Shown here in pieces: positions 35,935-44,993 of a stretch of 64,000 nucleotides of DNA. The translations under genes were made by a program, and so were the position numbers. Source of the DNA: Pseudopedobacter sp038243635 (lineage in GTDB: Bacteria > Bacteroidota > Bacteroidia > Sphingobacteriales > Sphingobacteriaceae); the NCBI GenBank assembly GCA_038243635.1, contig JBBSQW010000005.1:1-64000 (forward strand), read 5' to 3'. The notes below the pieces were generated by a model. The model did no database searches. It was not told the DNA's origin and saw nothing but the letters and a program-made list of their open reading frames with translations. Each line of letters opens with the position of its first letter. Position 1 is the first letter of the stretch.

Positions 35935-38106
35935 CTACGACATCGAGCTTTTTTCAGCTACTAACTTATATAAGCTATTGTAAAGTGATTGCTCGTTAAA
36001 AGGTTTAACCAAATGGCCGTCCATTCCCGCAGCTAAGTAGCCACTTAAATCCTCTAAAATCGCATTTGCTGTTATTGCTAAAATTGGTGTTTCTGCTTTA
36101 ACACTATCGGGGTATAAACGTATTTTTTTAGTGAGCTCAACGCCATTTAATACGGGCATTTGTATATCCGTTAAAATAGCATCATAGGAACGCTCTAAAA
36201 ATAATTGATAAGCTATTTCTCCATTTTCTGCGTCATCACAGATAATAGATCTTTTCTCTAAAATTATTTTTAAAATTTTAATATTGAGTATATTATCATC
36301 AACAATTAACACTTTTTTAATTGGGAGGTTTGCCCAATCTTTGACTGCCACGGGCTGGCTGATTAATTTATCCTTCGCTAATTCTGTGTGTTGATTTTTT
36401 AAAATTGGATAAGGAATTTCTACCGTAAACTTAGAACCTTTTCCCATTTCACTATCTATTACTATAGTTCCATTTTGCGCTTCTACAATTTTTTTGGTAA
36501 TGTTTAAACCAAGTCCGCTACCAATTTTCTTATTCTCACTATTATCGTCAGCGAGTTGGCTAAACGCATCAAATAGTAGCTTAAAGTTCTTTTTTTCAAT
36601 GCCAACGCCTGTGTCAGTAACAGTTAATTGAATATTTGCGTGGTTGTTCAATTTACACGCTATGGTTACGGTGCCTTTATCAGTAAATTTGATGGCGTTG
36701 TTTACCAAATTAATAAGCACTTGTTTAAATCGGTATTCGTCTCCATATAAAGCCAAATCTTTGTCAATTGAAAAATTTGCAGTTAATTTTAGGTTTTTCT
36801 GATTAGCTAAACCAATCAAAGTTTTTAATACATCATTTATGGCATCATAAGGCTTAAAATTACTAGCGTTCAATGTTAATTTATCAACTTCTAGTTTTGA
36901 AAAATCAAGTATATCGTTCACCAAAGAAAGTAACATTTGCGAAGAGGTTTTAACTGCGTTCAAGTAACTCTTTCTATCTTTTTCCGAAACATCATCAAGC
37001 ACCAATTGGTCAGAGAAACCCACGATTGCATTCAATGGAGTACGTATTTCGTGGCTTAAATGTGCTAAATAAGCACTTTTTTGATGAGTTTGTTTCACCG
37101 CACTTTGCTTAGCTGTTTTAAGTTGATGCTCAAAACCGTATAATCGCCAAATATTAAAGACAATAATTAATGCCAGTAAAAGAGCTAAAACGAGTAGGAT
37201 TTGGCTGTCGCGGTTAAGTGTAGTTAAGTGATCGTTCGCAGCGCTTTTTAACTGTTCTCCGTATAAAATTTCAGCTTGAGCTTCTTGTAATTTTAATTCT
37301 CGTAGTAGTGCTGTAAGTTCTACTAAAAGAAATCTGTTAGCCTCAATAATTGTTTTTTCACGATTTTTAATATCGTTGTTATTAGCTATTAACGCGTTTA
37401 TGCTATGTTTAAATAAGGCGTTTAGTTTAACTAGTGAAATGCTATCTCGAACGGTTTTGTTTTTTACGAGTAATTTGTTGTTGGTGATTATTGTATCGGT
37501 AGAGCTATTTTCTTTGTTTATAATGGCGTCTCCTAGTCTGTTAAAAAGATTTTTTCGTTTTTCAGTATTAACCTTTACCAAGGTATCTGAAGTTTCAGAT
37601 AAAACGGTTTGAACATCTTTAACTGTAAATGGTTTGTAATAAATGTGTTGGTTCTTCTCTATTTCGGCTAATTGTTCAGTAGCTAAAAGCAAAGAATCAT
37701 TTACAGCTTTAAGCTTAATAAATAGTATTGAGTTGCGTTCTCTCTTGGCTAAAATTGGTTTTAAATTGAGTTCTTTTTTAAGTTCTCCCGTTTCGCCATA
37801 GGTTTCAATGCTGGCAATACTCGTACTTAGTAACAATAAACCATTTTTGTAATCTTGGTAAAATTGGGGTTTACGAGTATTAATATACATTCTAAAACTG
37901 TTCTCAATATTAAGTAGTGTTCCAACGCTTAGGTCGATTTTATTGATGAGAACGGAACGACCGTTGAACTGATTTACTGTGGTTTGAAGTTGATCGGAAA
38001 CCGTTTTTCTATTTACTGATACATAAATCAGTTGTACCAAAACGAATGTAAGCACTACAATAATAACGTAGCGATAATTCATGGTTTTGGAAGTTTTTTC
38101 CACCAT
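35935..38106 (-). CDS. Hybrid sensor histidine kinase with C-terminal receiver domain
   Basis: Inner-membrane two-component sensor of 723 residues. There are two membrane helices (about 10-30 and 303-323) around a long helical periplasmic sensor region of unknown ligand. A dimerisation/phosphoacceptor domain follows, with LSHEIRTPLNAIVGFSDQ. The ATPase domain has NLVNNAIKFTDKGTV and GSGLGLNITKKIV. The receiver domain (about 600-720) has KVLIVDDN at its start, ILTDIQMPVLNG with the phosphoacceptor aspartate, and LVKPF. No output or DNA-binding domain is present, so a phosphotransfer partner must lie elsewhere. Met at codon 9 (38082) is an alternative start. Confidence 0.93.
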   Translation of the reverse strand: MVEKTSKTMNYRYVIIVVLTFVLVQLIYVSVNRKTVSDQLQTTVNQFNGRSVLINKIDLSVGTLLNIENSFRMYINTRKPQFYQDYKNGLLLLSTSIASIETYGETGELKKELNLKPILAKRERNSILFIKLKAVNDSLLLATEQLAEIEKNQHIYYKPFTVKDVQTVLSETSDTLVKVNTEKRKNLFNRLGDAIINKENSSTDTIITNNKLLVKNKTVRDSISLVKLNALFKHSINALIANNNDIKNREKTIIEANRFLLVELTALLRELKLQEAQAEILYGEQLKSAANDHLTTLNRDSQILLVLALLLALIIVFNIWRLYGFEHQLKTAKQSAVKQTHQKSAYLAHLSHEIRTPLNAIVGFSDQLVLDDVSEKDRKSYLNAVKTSSQMLLSLVNDILDFSKLEVDKLTLNASNFKPYDAINDVLKTLIGLANQKNLKLTANFSIDKDLALYGDEYRFKQVLINLVNNAIKFTDKGTVTIACKLNNHANIQLTVTDTGVGIEKKNFKLLFDAFSQLADDNSENKKIGSGLGLNITKKIVEAQNGTIVIDSEMGKGSKFTVEIPYPILKNQHTELAKDKLISQPVAVKDWANLPIKKVLIVDDNILNIKILKIILEKRSIICDDAENGEIAYQLFLERSYDAILTDIQMPVLNGVELTKKIRLYPDSVKAETPILAITANAILEDLSGYLAAGMDGHLVKPFNEQSLYNSLYKLVAEKSSMS

Positions 38107-38129
38107 CGTATGCTTTTCTTAAGATAATC

Positions 38130-38159
38130 CAAAGGTAATGATATTTGGATTTGGTTCAA
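38130..38159 (-). promoter_or_regulatory. Promoter of the hybrid histidine kinase gene
   Basis: On the minus strand TTG (38159-38157) and TACCTTTG (38137-38130) are 19 bases apart, a full match to the Bacteroidota -33/-7 consensus, 24 bases upstream of the ATG at 38106. This is the best promoter match I found in the window. Confidence 0.65.
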
Positions 38160-38328
38160 TAACTGAAGCGAATAATTTCTATTAAAAGGTAATAATCCTT
38201 TTATGAAAAGCAATAATTTTAAGTAAAAAAGCAATTAGCGTTTCTGAGCGTTTACCGCGATGTTTAAAAGACGATAGCGTAGTTTAATGCGAATAGGTAT
38301 TGAAACCATTTTTAGACAATATTTCTAT

Positions 38329-38336
38329 TATCTTTG
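38329..38336 (+). promoter_or_regulatory. -7 box for the four-helix membrane protein
   Basis: TATCTTTG matches TAnnTTTG and lies 15 bases before the ATG at 38352. It also contradicts starting the gene at the TTG at 38334, which would lie inside the box. The nearest upstream TTG is 26 bases away, longer than usual. Confidence 0.45.
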
Positions 38337-38351
38337 CTAAAAAAAACGACT

Positions 38352-38777
38352 ATGTTAACAGGACTATTACATCTCCATTCTGTATTAAGATACGTTATCT
38401 TAATACTTGTTTTAATTTCAATTTTTCAGGCTTTTACAGCTGGTAACAAACCTTATACTGCTGCTAATAAAAAGATAAACTTGTTCACCTTAATAAGTGC
38501 ACATATCCAATTGCTATTAGGTTTAGTGCTTTACTTCACTAGCGACTGGGTTAATTTTTCTCAAATGAGTAACCCAATTTATAGGTATTGGAATGTTGAA
38601 CACATTAGCATGATGATTTTAGCAATTGTTTTGATTACTGTTGGTTATTCGAAAGCTAAAAAGGCGATTGATGATAAGGCAAAGCACAGAGCAATTTATA
38701 CTTATTATACTATTGCAGTAGTTGTTGTGTTGCTAGGTATTTTTACCATGAAAGGGCGTAACCTTTGGTGGAACTAA
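38352..38777 (+). CDS. Conserved four-helix membrane protein (cytochrome-b-like name in databases)
   Basis: A 141-residue inner-membrane protein with four hydrophobic helices. It belongs to a Bacteroidota family with an N-terminal HLHSVLRYVILIL motif, SAHIQLLLGLVLYF in helix 2 and EHISMMILAI in helix 3. The spaced histidines could bind haem, which may be why relatives are named cytochrome B, but this is not proven. ATG 38352 is chosen because the upstream extension overlaps the -7 box. A strong terminator follows. Confidence 0.72.
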   Translation: MLTGLLHLHSVLRYVILILVLISIFQAFTAGNKPYTAANKKINLFTLISAHIQLLLGLVLYFTSDWVNFSQMSNPIYRYWNVEHISMMILAIVLITVGYSKAKKAIDDKAKHRAIYTYYTIAVVVVLLGIFTMKGRNLWWN

Positions 38778-38800
38778 ATAATCAGTTAAAAAAAAGTATA

Positions 38801-38839
38801 AAAAAAATGGATTTATCGAAAGATAAATCCATTTTTTTT
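38801..38839. terminator. Bidirectional terminator
   Basis: AATGGATTTATC and GATAAATCCATT form a perfect 12-pair stem with a GAAA tetraloop, flanked by A7 and T8 runs. It serves the plus-strand membrane protein (ends 38777) and the minus-strand coiled-coil gene (ends 38856). Confidence 0.9.
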
Positions 38840-38855
38840 ATTAATCATATTTATG

Positions 38856-39761
38856 CTATTTCAAACTAAAAGTCCCTCTACCAGTGGTGTAGCCATCAGT
38901 ATATAAAATAACAGTATAAGTACCAGCTTCAAATGCATTTCTGTTTGTCCAGTCTAAAACGTAGGTTTTTCCCTCTCCGTTAAACTCGATCGCAGTTTTA
39001 TAAGTGTATTGTAGTTGTTGATCGTTGGCTATAAAAGCTCCGCCTTCGCCAATAATTAAATTACCTGCTGGATCTAAAATACGCATATACACATCATGCA
39101 GGCCTTTTTCTGCAATTGGATTGGTATTTATCGTAAATTGAACTTTAATTTTCTGCGCAGTATTGGCTTTCGTTACATCAACTTCTTTTCCACTAGATTT
39201 TATTTTAAATGCCATTATATCAATAGCAGATGTTTTTAAAGCAGCACCGGCTTTTACGCGTACGTTTAATGAATCATTACTCTTACTTAACCTTGTAGCT
39301 AATTGTTTAACATCATTAACGGTAGATTTTAAACTGTCTCTTTCCCCAGTTAAAGCATTGTTTTTCTTAATCAAACCGTCGATGTCGTCGGTATATTTGC
39401 CAACAAAATATCGCAGTTGCTTAACGTCTTCTTTGGCTTTAGCCAATTCTCCTGCTGTTAATTTTCCTTTACCTAGGGCTACCCTAAGTTGCGCTATTTT
39501 AGCTTTTAACTCCTCGTCTTTAACTTTAAGTTCTTCTGATAGCTCGCCGCTAGAATTATTGGCCTGATCCAATTCTGTTTCCAATTTTTCCAGCTCTGTT
39601 CGTAATGCATCTTTTTGGTCGCCTACCGTTACTACTCTTTGGTCAGATTTGTTTTTTTGAAGAAACAAATAAACATTTGTACCTAATAACGCAACTATCA
39701 CCGCGATAAGAAAGTATATCTTATTGGTGTCTTTTTTCTTTTTCTGATCTTGATTGTCCAT
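38856..39761 (-). CDS. Membrane-anchored coiled-coil protein, unknown
   Basis: I do not recognise a named family with certainty. The 301 residues have a charged cytoplasmic start (QDQKKKKDTNK), one membrane helix (about 15-35, IYFLIAVIVALLGTNVYLFL), a long coiled coil (about 45-165, rich in Glu/Lys/Leu heptads), and a C-terminal beta domain (about 180-301, with LHDVYMRILDPAGNLIIGEGG and YVLDWTNRNAFEAGTYTVILYTDG). Similar proteins are common in Sphingobacteriaceae as hypothetical proteins. The architecture suggests an envelope-spanning structural or scaffold role. This is inference. Confidence 0.65.
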   Translation of the reverse strand: MDNQDQKKKKDTNKIYFLIAVIVALLGTNVYLFLQKNKSDQRVVTVGDQKDALRTELEKLETELDQANNSSGELSEELKVKDEELKAKIAQLRVALGKGKLTAGELAKAKEDVKQLRYFVGKYTDDIDGLIKKNNALTGERDSLKSTVNDVKQLATRLSKSNDSLNVRVKAGAALKTSAIDIMAFKIKSSGKEVDVTKANTAQKIKVQFTINTNPIAEKGLHDVYMRILDPAGNLIIGEGGAFIANDQQLQYTYKTAIEFNGEGKTYVLDWTNRNAFEAGTYTVILYTDGYTTGRGTFSLK

Positions 39762-39896
39762 TTTTTAAGTAATTGTGTGTGGTCAAATTAACAAAAATTG
39801 TTCCACTAATCTGACAGTTTTGTTACAAAACATTCCGCTATTCAAACGCGGTTTCTCTCAGTTTAATATAAATCCGTTTTAACGGGCTTAATTTTT

Positions 39897-39904
39897 TAAA
39901 TTTG
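39897..39904 (+). promoter_or_regulatory. -7 box for ruvX-recQ
   Basis: TAAATTTG, a full match to TAnnTTTG, lies 34 bases upstream of the ruvX start. A -33 TTG is not seen at the normal distance. It would drive ruvX and recQ together. Confidence 0.45.
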
Positions 39905-39938
39905 GAATTCTCCTTTTCACTTCAATATTATATAAAAC

Positions 39939-40361
39939 ATGGCAAGAATAATGGCTTTTGATTTTGGCACCAAACGATTAGGAATAGCTGTAACAGATCC
40001 TTTAAAAATTTTTGCCACAGCTTTAACTACTATTCCGCCAAAAGATATAGTTCCTTTTATTCAAACATATTTGAAAACCCAGCAGGTAGAGACTTTTGTG
40101 GTTGGCGAACCCAAGCAAATGGATGGTACTGCATCGCAATCTGCGCAACAGGTAAAAGATTTTGTGAGGGTTTTAAAAAAACACTTTCCAGACACTCCAA
40201 TAGAAATGATGGACGAGCGTTTTACGTCAAAGATGGCGTCAGCAACTATTGCGCAAAGTGGTTTAAAAAAATCGGCTAGGCAAAATAAAGAATTAATCGA
40301 TAGCGTTGCAGCGACTATTATTTTACAATCTTACCTTGAAAAAATCAGCTTAAACTTTTAA
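39939..40361 (+). CDS. ruvX: Putative pre-16S rRNA nuclease / Holliday junction resolvase-like RuvX (YqgF)
   Basis: RNase H-fold nuclease. In E. coli YqgF is needed for 16S rRNA 5' end maturation; it was first predicted as a Holliday junction resolvase. The 140 residues show the first acidic motif MAFDFGTKRLGIAV, VVGEPKQMDG, MDERFTS with the second acidic residues, and the C-terminal IDSVAATIILQSYL with the last aspartate. The catalytic set is therefore intact. Only 2 bases separate it from recQ. Confidence 0.92.
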   Translation: MARIMAFDFGTKRLGIAVTDPLKIFATALTTIPPKDIVPFIQTYLKTQQVETFVVGEPKQMDGTASQSAQQVKDFVRVLKKHFPDTPIEMMDERFTSKMASATIAQSGLKKSARQNKELIDSVAATIILQSYLEKISLNF

Positions 40362-40363
40362 AA

Positions 40364-42475
40364 ATGCTTTCCCCAAACAAACTGCTTAAAAAATATTTTG
40401 GTTACGATAATTTTCGTCCGCAACAGCAAGAAATTATTGAAACCACTTTAAGTAATGCAGACTCTTTGGTGCTGATGCCAACCGGTGGCGGAAAGTCGCT
40501 ATGTTTTCAAATTCCTGCTTTGATGTTGCCGGGTACAGCTTTGGTTATTTCGCCTTTAATTTCTTTGATGAAAGACCAAGTTGATGCGCTGAACAATAAT
40601 GGAATTCCAGCGGCATTTTTAAATAGCTCGCAATCTTTTGAGCAGCAGCAGCACATTTTAAACGCCTGTCATGAGCAGCAGATTAAGCTGTTGTACGTTT
40701 CGCCAGAAAAATTAATGTCAGATATGGATGTAATAGGGCAAGCTTGTAAAATAAGTTTATTTGCCATTGATGAAGCGCACTGTATTTCTGCTTGGGGGCA
40801 TGATTTTAGACCAGAATATACGCAACTCGGTTTTCTTCGAGAGAAATTTGCTCACGTTCCTTTTATCGCTTTAACAGCTACCGCGGATAAGGTTACCCGT
40901 AGAGATATTGTTAACCAATTACGACTGAGAAATCCACAAGTTTTCTTGAGCTCTTTTGATCGTAAAAATTTAAGTTTAGAAGTTCGAATCGGTACCAAGC
41001 CTAAAGAAAAATTAAAAGAAATTATTGATTTTGTTAACGAACGTAAAGATCAAAGCGGCATTATTTATTGTTTGAGCAGGAAAAAATGTGAGGAAGCTTA
41101 CGAGGCTTTAGCAAATGCTGGAATTAGCGCCATGTTTTACCATGCGGGGATGAATAGCGAAGTTCGTTCATCTGTACAGGAACGTTTTATTAACGATGAA
41201 TTACAAATTGTTTGCGCCACGGTTGCTTTTGGTATGGGTATCGATAAATCTAACGTACGTTGGGTAATACATTATAACCTGCCAAAAAATATGGAAGGTT
41301 ATTACCAAGAAATTGGGCGGGCCGGTCGTGATGGTTTACCTTCTGAAACCATTTTGTATTACAATTATTCTGATATGGCCTTGCTTAGTAAATTTGCTGC
41401 AGATGGAGCACTTGCCGAAGTAAATTTAGAGAAGCTCAAACGTATACAACATTATGCTGAAGCAGATAGTTGCCGAAGGAAGATTTTGCTTAACTATTTT
41501 TCTGAAAACCTAACTGAAAACTGCGGTAATTGCGACGTTTGTGATAATCCACGAAAGCACTTTGAGGGCACTGTTACGGTGCAGAAAGCGCTTTCTGCAA
41601 TTATACGTAGTGGTGAAAAAGAAGGGGTAAGAATGATTATTGATATTTTGCGTGGGTCCAAAAAGCAAGATTTGGTTGCTGCCGGTTATGATAAGCTTAA
41701 AACTCACGGTGCAGGGCAAGAAATTCCGCCTTTTGATTGGGAGCGCTATATAATGCAGATGCTAAATATTGGGCTTTTGGAACTAGCTTACGATGAAAAT
41801 TTTGCGCTAAAAGTAACCGAATTTGGTAAGCAGGTTTTATATAACGGACAAAAGATTGAGCTTACTGTACTTCAAAACTTAAAAACTGCGGAACCCGCTA
41901 CAAAAACCAGGAAAACAAAAACAATTAGCCCAGATGAAGAGCTGTTTAACAAACTAAGAACCGTTAGAAGCAAGCTAGCAAAAGAAGAAAACGTACCAGC
42001 CTACGTTATTTTCTCTGACGCCACCCTTAAAGAAATGGCGCAGGATAAGCCAATTACTTCGTCAGATTTATTAAATATTGGCGGAGTTGGTGAACATAAG
42101 TTGGATAAATACGGCTCTTATTTTTTAGATGCTATTATCGATTCTAATCCTAATGCATCGGCGAAAGCTAAAGGCAGTACTTATAAAGATACGCTGGCCT
42201 TGTTAAAACAAAACGTAGCGGTAGATCAAATTGCCAAATTAAGAGATTTGGAACTCACCACCGTTTATTCGCACATCGCTCAACTTTATTTAAATGGCGA
42301 CATACCCAGCTTATCCCGATACATTACTGAGGAAGAAGTTGTGGAGATTAAAGAGGCAAGCATCAAAATTGGCAACGCAAAAGCTCTAAAGCCAATTTTT
42401 GATCAATTAAAAGAGCAAATACCGTATTATAAAATACGTTTGGCTTTAGCAATTTTAGAGCAAAGAGGGTTTTAA
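40364..42475 (+). CDS. recQ: ATP-dependent DNA helicase RecQ
   Basis: 3'-5' DNA helicase acting in recombination and fork repair. Domain order in the 703 residues: helicase core 1 with MPTGGGKS (Lys44) and DEAHCISAWGHDFRPEY; helicase core 2 with FGMGIDKSNVRWVIHYNLP and QEIGRAGRDG; the zinc-binding RQC part with CRRKILLNYF...CGNCDVC (about 370-400); a winged helix; HRDC (about 520-600, DEELFNKLRTVRSKLAKEENVPAYVIF); and a C-terminal HTH_40-like domain (about 610-700). All motifs are intact and the length is typical of Bacteroidota RecQ with the extra HTH. Confidence 0.95.
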   Translation: MLSPNKLLKKYFGYDNFRPQQQEIIETTLSNADSLVLMPTGGGKSLCFQIPALMLPGTALVISPLISLMKDQVDALNNNGIPAAFLNSSQSFEQQQHILNACHEQQIKLLYVSPEKLMSDMDVIGQACKISLFAIDEAHCISAWGHDFRPEYTQLGFLREKFAHVPFIALTATADKVTRRDIVNQLRLRNPQVFLSSFDRKNLSLEVRIGTKPKEKLKEIIDFVNERKDQSGIIYCLSRKKCEEAYEALANAGISAMFYHAGMNSEVRSSVQERFINDELQIVCATVAFGMGIDKSNVRWVIHYNLPKNMEGYYQEIGRAGRDGLPSETILYYNYSDMALLSKFAADGALAEVNLEKLKRIQHYAEADSCRRKILLNYFSENLTENCGNCDVCDNPRKHFEGTVTVQKALSAIIRSGEKEGVRMIIDILRGSKKQDLVAAGYDKLKTHGAGQEIPPFDWERYIMQMLNIGLLELAYDENFALKVTEFGKQVLYNGQKIELTVLQNLKTAEPATKTRKTKTISPDEELFNKLRTVRSKLAKEENVPAYVIFSDATLKEMAQDKPITSSDLLNIGGVGEHKLDKYGSYFLDAIIDSNPNASAKAKGSTYKDTLALLKQNVAVDQIAKLRDLELTTVYSHIAQLYLNGDIPSLSRYITEEEVVEIKEASIKIGNAKALKPIFDQLKEQIPYYKIRLALAILEQRGF

Positions 42476-42666
42476 GCACCTTGAATTTAAAATATTGGCA
42501 CAAAAGTTATTAATCTCCTAACGATGTTTAATTGATAGTTGCGTTTACGTAAATTGAAATTTATTATTTCGCCTTTAAACAATCCGAAAACATTAATATC
42601 GTTATTATTTAGTGCGACTTTTAAGATAATAAAGCTGTTTGAAACCAGATTAAGGAACTTATTTTA

Positions 42667-44892
42667 TTGATGATAATACCACGGAGTAAAAAGCATAAGC
42701 TAATTACAAAAAAGCACTCCCATTTAACGGGAGTGCTTTTATTGTCTTTCATGCTTTTGTGTCCTTTTTTTTCAAAGGCATCAGTTAATAAAACCATAAT
42801 AATTAAGGATTCTTTAGACTGGGTAAACCAGTTTATGACGGATGTAATTAAATCGCAAAAGCAGCGACGAGATTTGAGTTTTACCAAAGACACTTATATC
42901 AAAAACAGACTCGTTTTAGATAAGGGACCAAAAAGAATGTTTGGCAGAAGCATAAAATACCATAGCAACATCAACACCAACCAATTAGTTTGGTTAAATG
43001 AAAGCTATTCGCAACTAAATTTTAATAAGAAAGGTGGTTATAAAGAACAAGTAAATGCCACCAAAAGTTATGGAAAATACCCATCTTGGGAGTTTAAAAG
43101 CGCAGCCCAACTCAGTCTTAATTTTAGTGAGAATTTTATAAAGTTTGAATCGCTTAGTGATAAAAATTTCGTGTCTCCCTTAGCGCAAAATGCTTTTAAT
43201 TTTTACGAGTATAAATTGGTAGCAAGAGATGATGAGCAAATAGTTATTCAGGTTATTCCGAAGCATCGATTTTCGCCTACTTTTGCAGGGCAACTGACTT
43301 TTAATATTAATTCGTGTCAAATAACGCATCTTGATTTAAGAATAAGTGGCGACAAAGGCATTAACTTTATTGACACTTTACAGGTGGTTCAAGAGTATCA
43401 TAAAGATGGTATTGTGCCTTCTTACACGTTGTTAAAATATAAAGGCGACGTTATGAAGTTCTTTTTTTCGGGAAGTAGTCAGGCTGTATTTACGGAAGAA
43501 AAAACACCTAGCAAATTTTATGAAGACTTTAGAAAACAAGAAGTAGTAAAAGATGATTCATCTGCTTTTAGGTCAACGTTATTAAAAACCAACAGAAAGA
43601 TCCCGCTCACCTTACAAGAGCGTTTGTCTTATGATTATCAGGATTCTATCAATAATAGACGAAAAAGAGAGCCTGTTTTAGATTCTTTAGGTAGACTAAA
43701 TTCAAGAATAAAGTTTCTCCCATTGCTTTTTACGGAGAAGCAATGGACTAATGAAAAGAAAGCATTTGCAATAATTTTTGAACCCATTGTGCCCGCATTT
43801 TTTTTTAATACCGTTGAGGGTTTTGGATTAAGTTACGGCATGTCATTTCTGAAATTTGGTAAAAATAACAAAAGCTTAAGTATAACACCCAGGCTAAGGT
43901 ATGGGTTTGATAACCAAGAGTTAAATTCAGACATTTCGGCATCGTGGTATTATAAACCCAAAAAACGAGGAACTTTAAATTTTAGCATAGGCAGCACTTA
44001 TCTGGATTTAAACCCTAATGGCAGTTTAAGTACGTTGCAGAATACGTTGAACACCTTGTTTTTTGAGCAAAATTTCATGAAACTCTATAGAAAAGAGTAC
44101 ATAAGCACTGGTATTGGGAGAGAGTTGGTAGGTAACTTATATCTATCTGTTGGTACGGAGGTTTCAAAAAACTATTCGGTAACTAACACCAGAGATTATC
44201 GTTTTAGGGACATCAAGTATAGAAACTTTAGCTCTAACAATCCAATAGATCCTGCTTTAGAAGACAAGCTATTTCCAGTTTACACTTCTTTTTTTATTAA
44301 CTCATCGCTAATTTACACGCTAAAGCAGCCTTATATCACCAAAGACAAAATCAAAATATACAAACTTCCGTTAGGGCCACGGTTTATCTTAACCTATAAA
44401 AGAGGGCTTCCAAATGTTCTTCATTCTACTTCTGATTATCAGTATATTGAAGCTGAAATTCAACATGAGAAGCTAGACATGGGCTTGTGGGGTTACGGTT
44501 CTTATTCCATTGCCGGTGGTAAGTTTTTTAATCGTAAAAATGCTTATTACCCAGAGTGGCGACATTTTAGCGGTAACTTGGCTTTAATATTTAATCCAGG
44601 TTTACGGAGTTTTCACTTGCTAGATTTCTATACCTATAGTACCAATCAATATTTCTTTGAAGGGCATTTCGAGCATAATTTTAATCAATTTTTTTCAAAC
44701 AGAGTTCCGCAGCTACGCAAACTTAAATTGCAAGAACTTATTGGCGGCGGCTACCTTTACCAGCCAGAAAAAGGAAATTATATGGAATTGTATGTGGGTT
44801 TAAAACGGCTAATATTTAGAGCAGACTATGCCGTTTCGTTTAATGATATGGGGATCTTAAACCATGGTTTTAAGATTTCTTATAACTTCTAG
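42667..44892 (+). CDS. DUF5686 family outer-membrane protein
   Basis: Large exported outer-membrane protein of 741 residues. After the signal region (about 20-42, GVLLLSFMLLCPFFSKAS) comes the periplasmic DUF5686 part (DLSFTKDTYIKNRLVLDKG, FNFYEYKLVARDDEQIVIQVIPKHRFSPTFAGQLTFNINSC), then a C-terminal barrel of about 15 strands ending in HGFKISYNF. Relatives usually carry an N-terminal carboxypeptidase-like domain; this one lacks it. Function unknown, perhaps surface assembly or transport. The start is uncertain: ATG 42667 and ATG 42670 lie just upstream of a perfect hairpin at 42710-42740 inside the codons for residues 15-25; GTG 42732 is a later option. Confidence 0.82.
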   Translation: MMIIPRSKKHKLITKKHSHLTGVLLLSFMLLCPFFSKASVNKTIIIKDSLDWVNQFMTDVIKSQKQRRDLSFTKDTYIKNRLVLDKGPKRMFGRSIKYHSNINTNQLVWLNESYSQLNFNKKGGYKEQVNATKSYGKYPSWEFKSAAQLSLNFSENFIKFESLSDKNFVSPLAQNAFNFYEYKLVARDDEQIVIQVIPKHRFSPTFAGQLTFNINSCQITHLDLRISGDKGINFIDTLQVVQEYHKDGIVPSYTLLKYKGDVMKFFFSGSSQAVFTEEKTPSKFYEDFRKQEVVKDDSSAFRSTLLKTNRKIPLTLQERLSYDYQDSINNRRKREPVLDSLGRLNSRIKFLPLLFTEKQWTNEKKAFAIIFEPIVPAFFFNTVEGFGLSYGMSFLKFGKNNKSLSITPRLRYGFDNQELNSDISASWYYKPKKRGTLNFSIGSTYLDLNPNGSLSTLQNTLNTLFFEQNFMKLYRKEYISTGIGRELVGNLYLSVGTEVSKNYSVTNTRDYRFRDIKYRNFSSNNPIDPALEDKLFPVYTSFFINSSLIYTLKQPYITKDKIKIYKLPLGPRFILTYKRGLPNVLHSTSDYQYIEAEIQHEKLDMGLWGYGSYSIAGGKFFNRKNAYYPEWRHFSGNLALIFNPGLRSFHLLDFYTYSTNQYFFEGHFEHNFNQFFSNRVPQLRKLKLQELIGGGYLYQPEKGNYMELYVGLKRLIFRADYAVSFNDMGILNHGFKISYNF
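42710..42740 (+). terminator. Perfect terminator-like hairpin inside the signal-peptide codons
   Basis: AAAAGCACTCCC and GGGAGTGCTTTT pair perfectly over 12 bases with a 7-base ATTTAAC loop, followed by ATTGTCTTTC. It lies 235 bases after recQ and 43 bases into the DUF5686 reading frame. It could end recQ transcripts, attenuate DUF5686, or both. Confidence 0.7.
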
Positions 44893-44952
44893 GAGTCTTC
44901 CTTTGGTTTATTAGTTTTCACCGCAAAAATCCATAACATTATCCACCTTTAT

Positions 44953-44991
44953 AGGAGCTCCCTCTCCTTCGGAGAGGGTCGGGGGTGAGGC
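44953..44991. repeat. Dispersed hairpin repeat (CTCTCCTTCGGAGAG core)
   Basis: CCCTCTCCTTCGGAGAGGG is a perfect palindromic hairpin within AGGAGCT...TCGGGGGTGAGG. I recall near-identical elements as dispersed intergenic repeats in other bacterial genomes. It sits between the convergent ends of the DUF5686 gene and the SnoaL-like gene, where it may also act as a transcription block. Confidence 0.6.
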
Positions 44992-44993
44992 AA

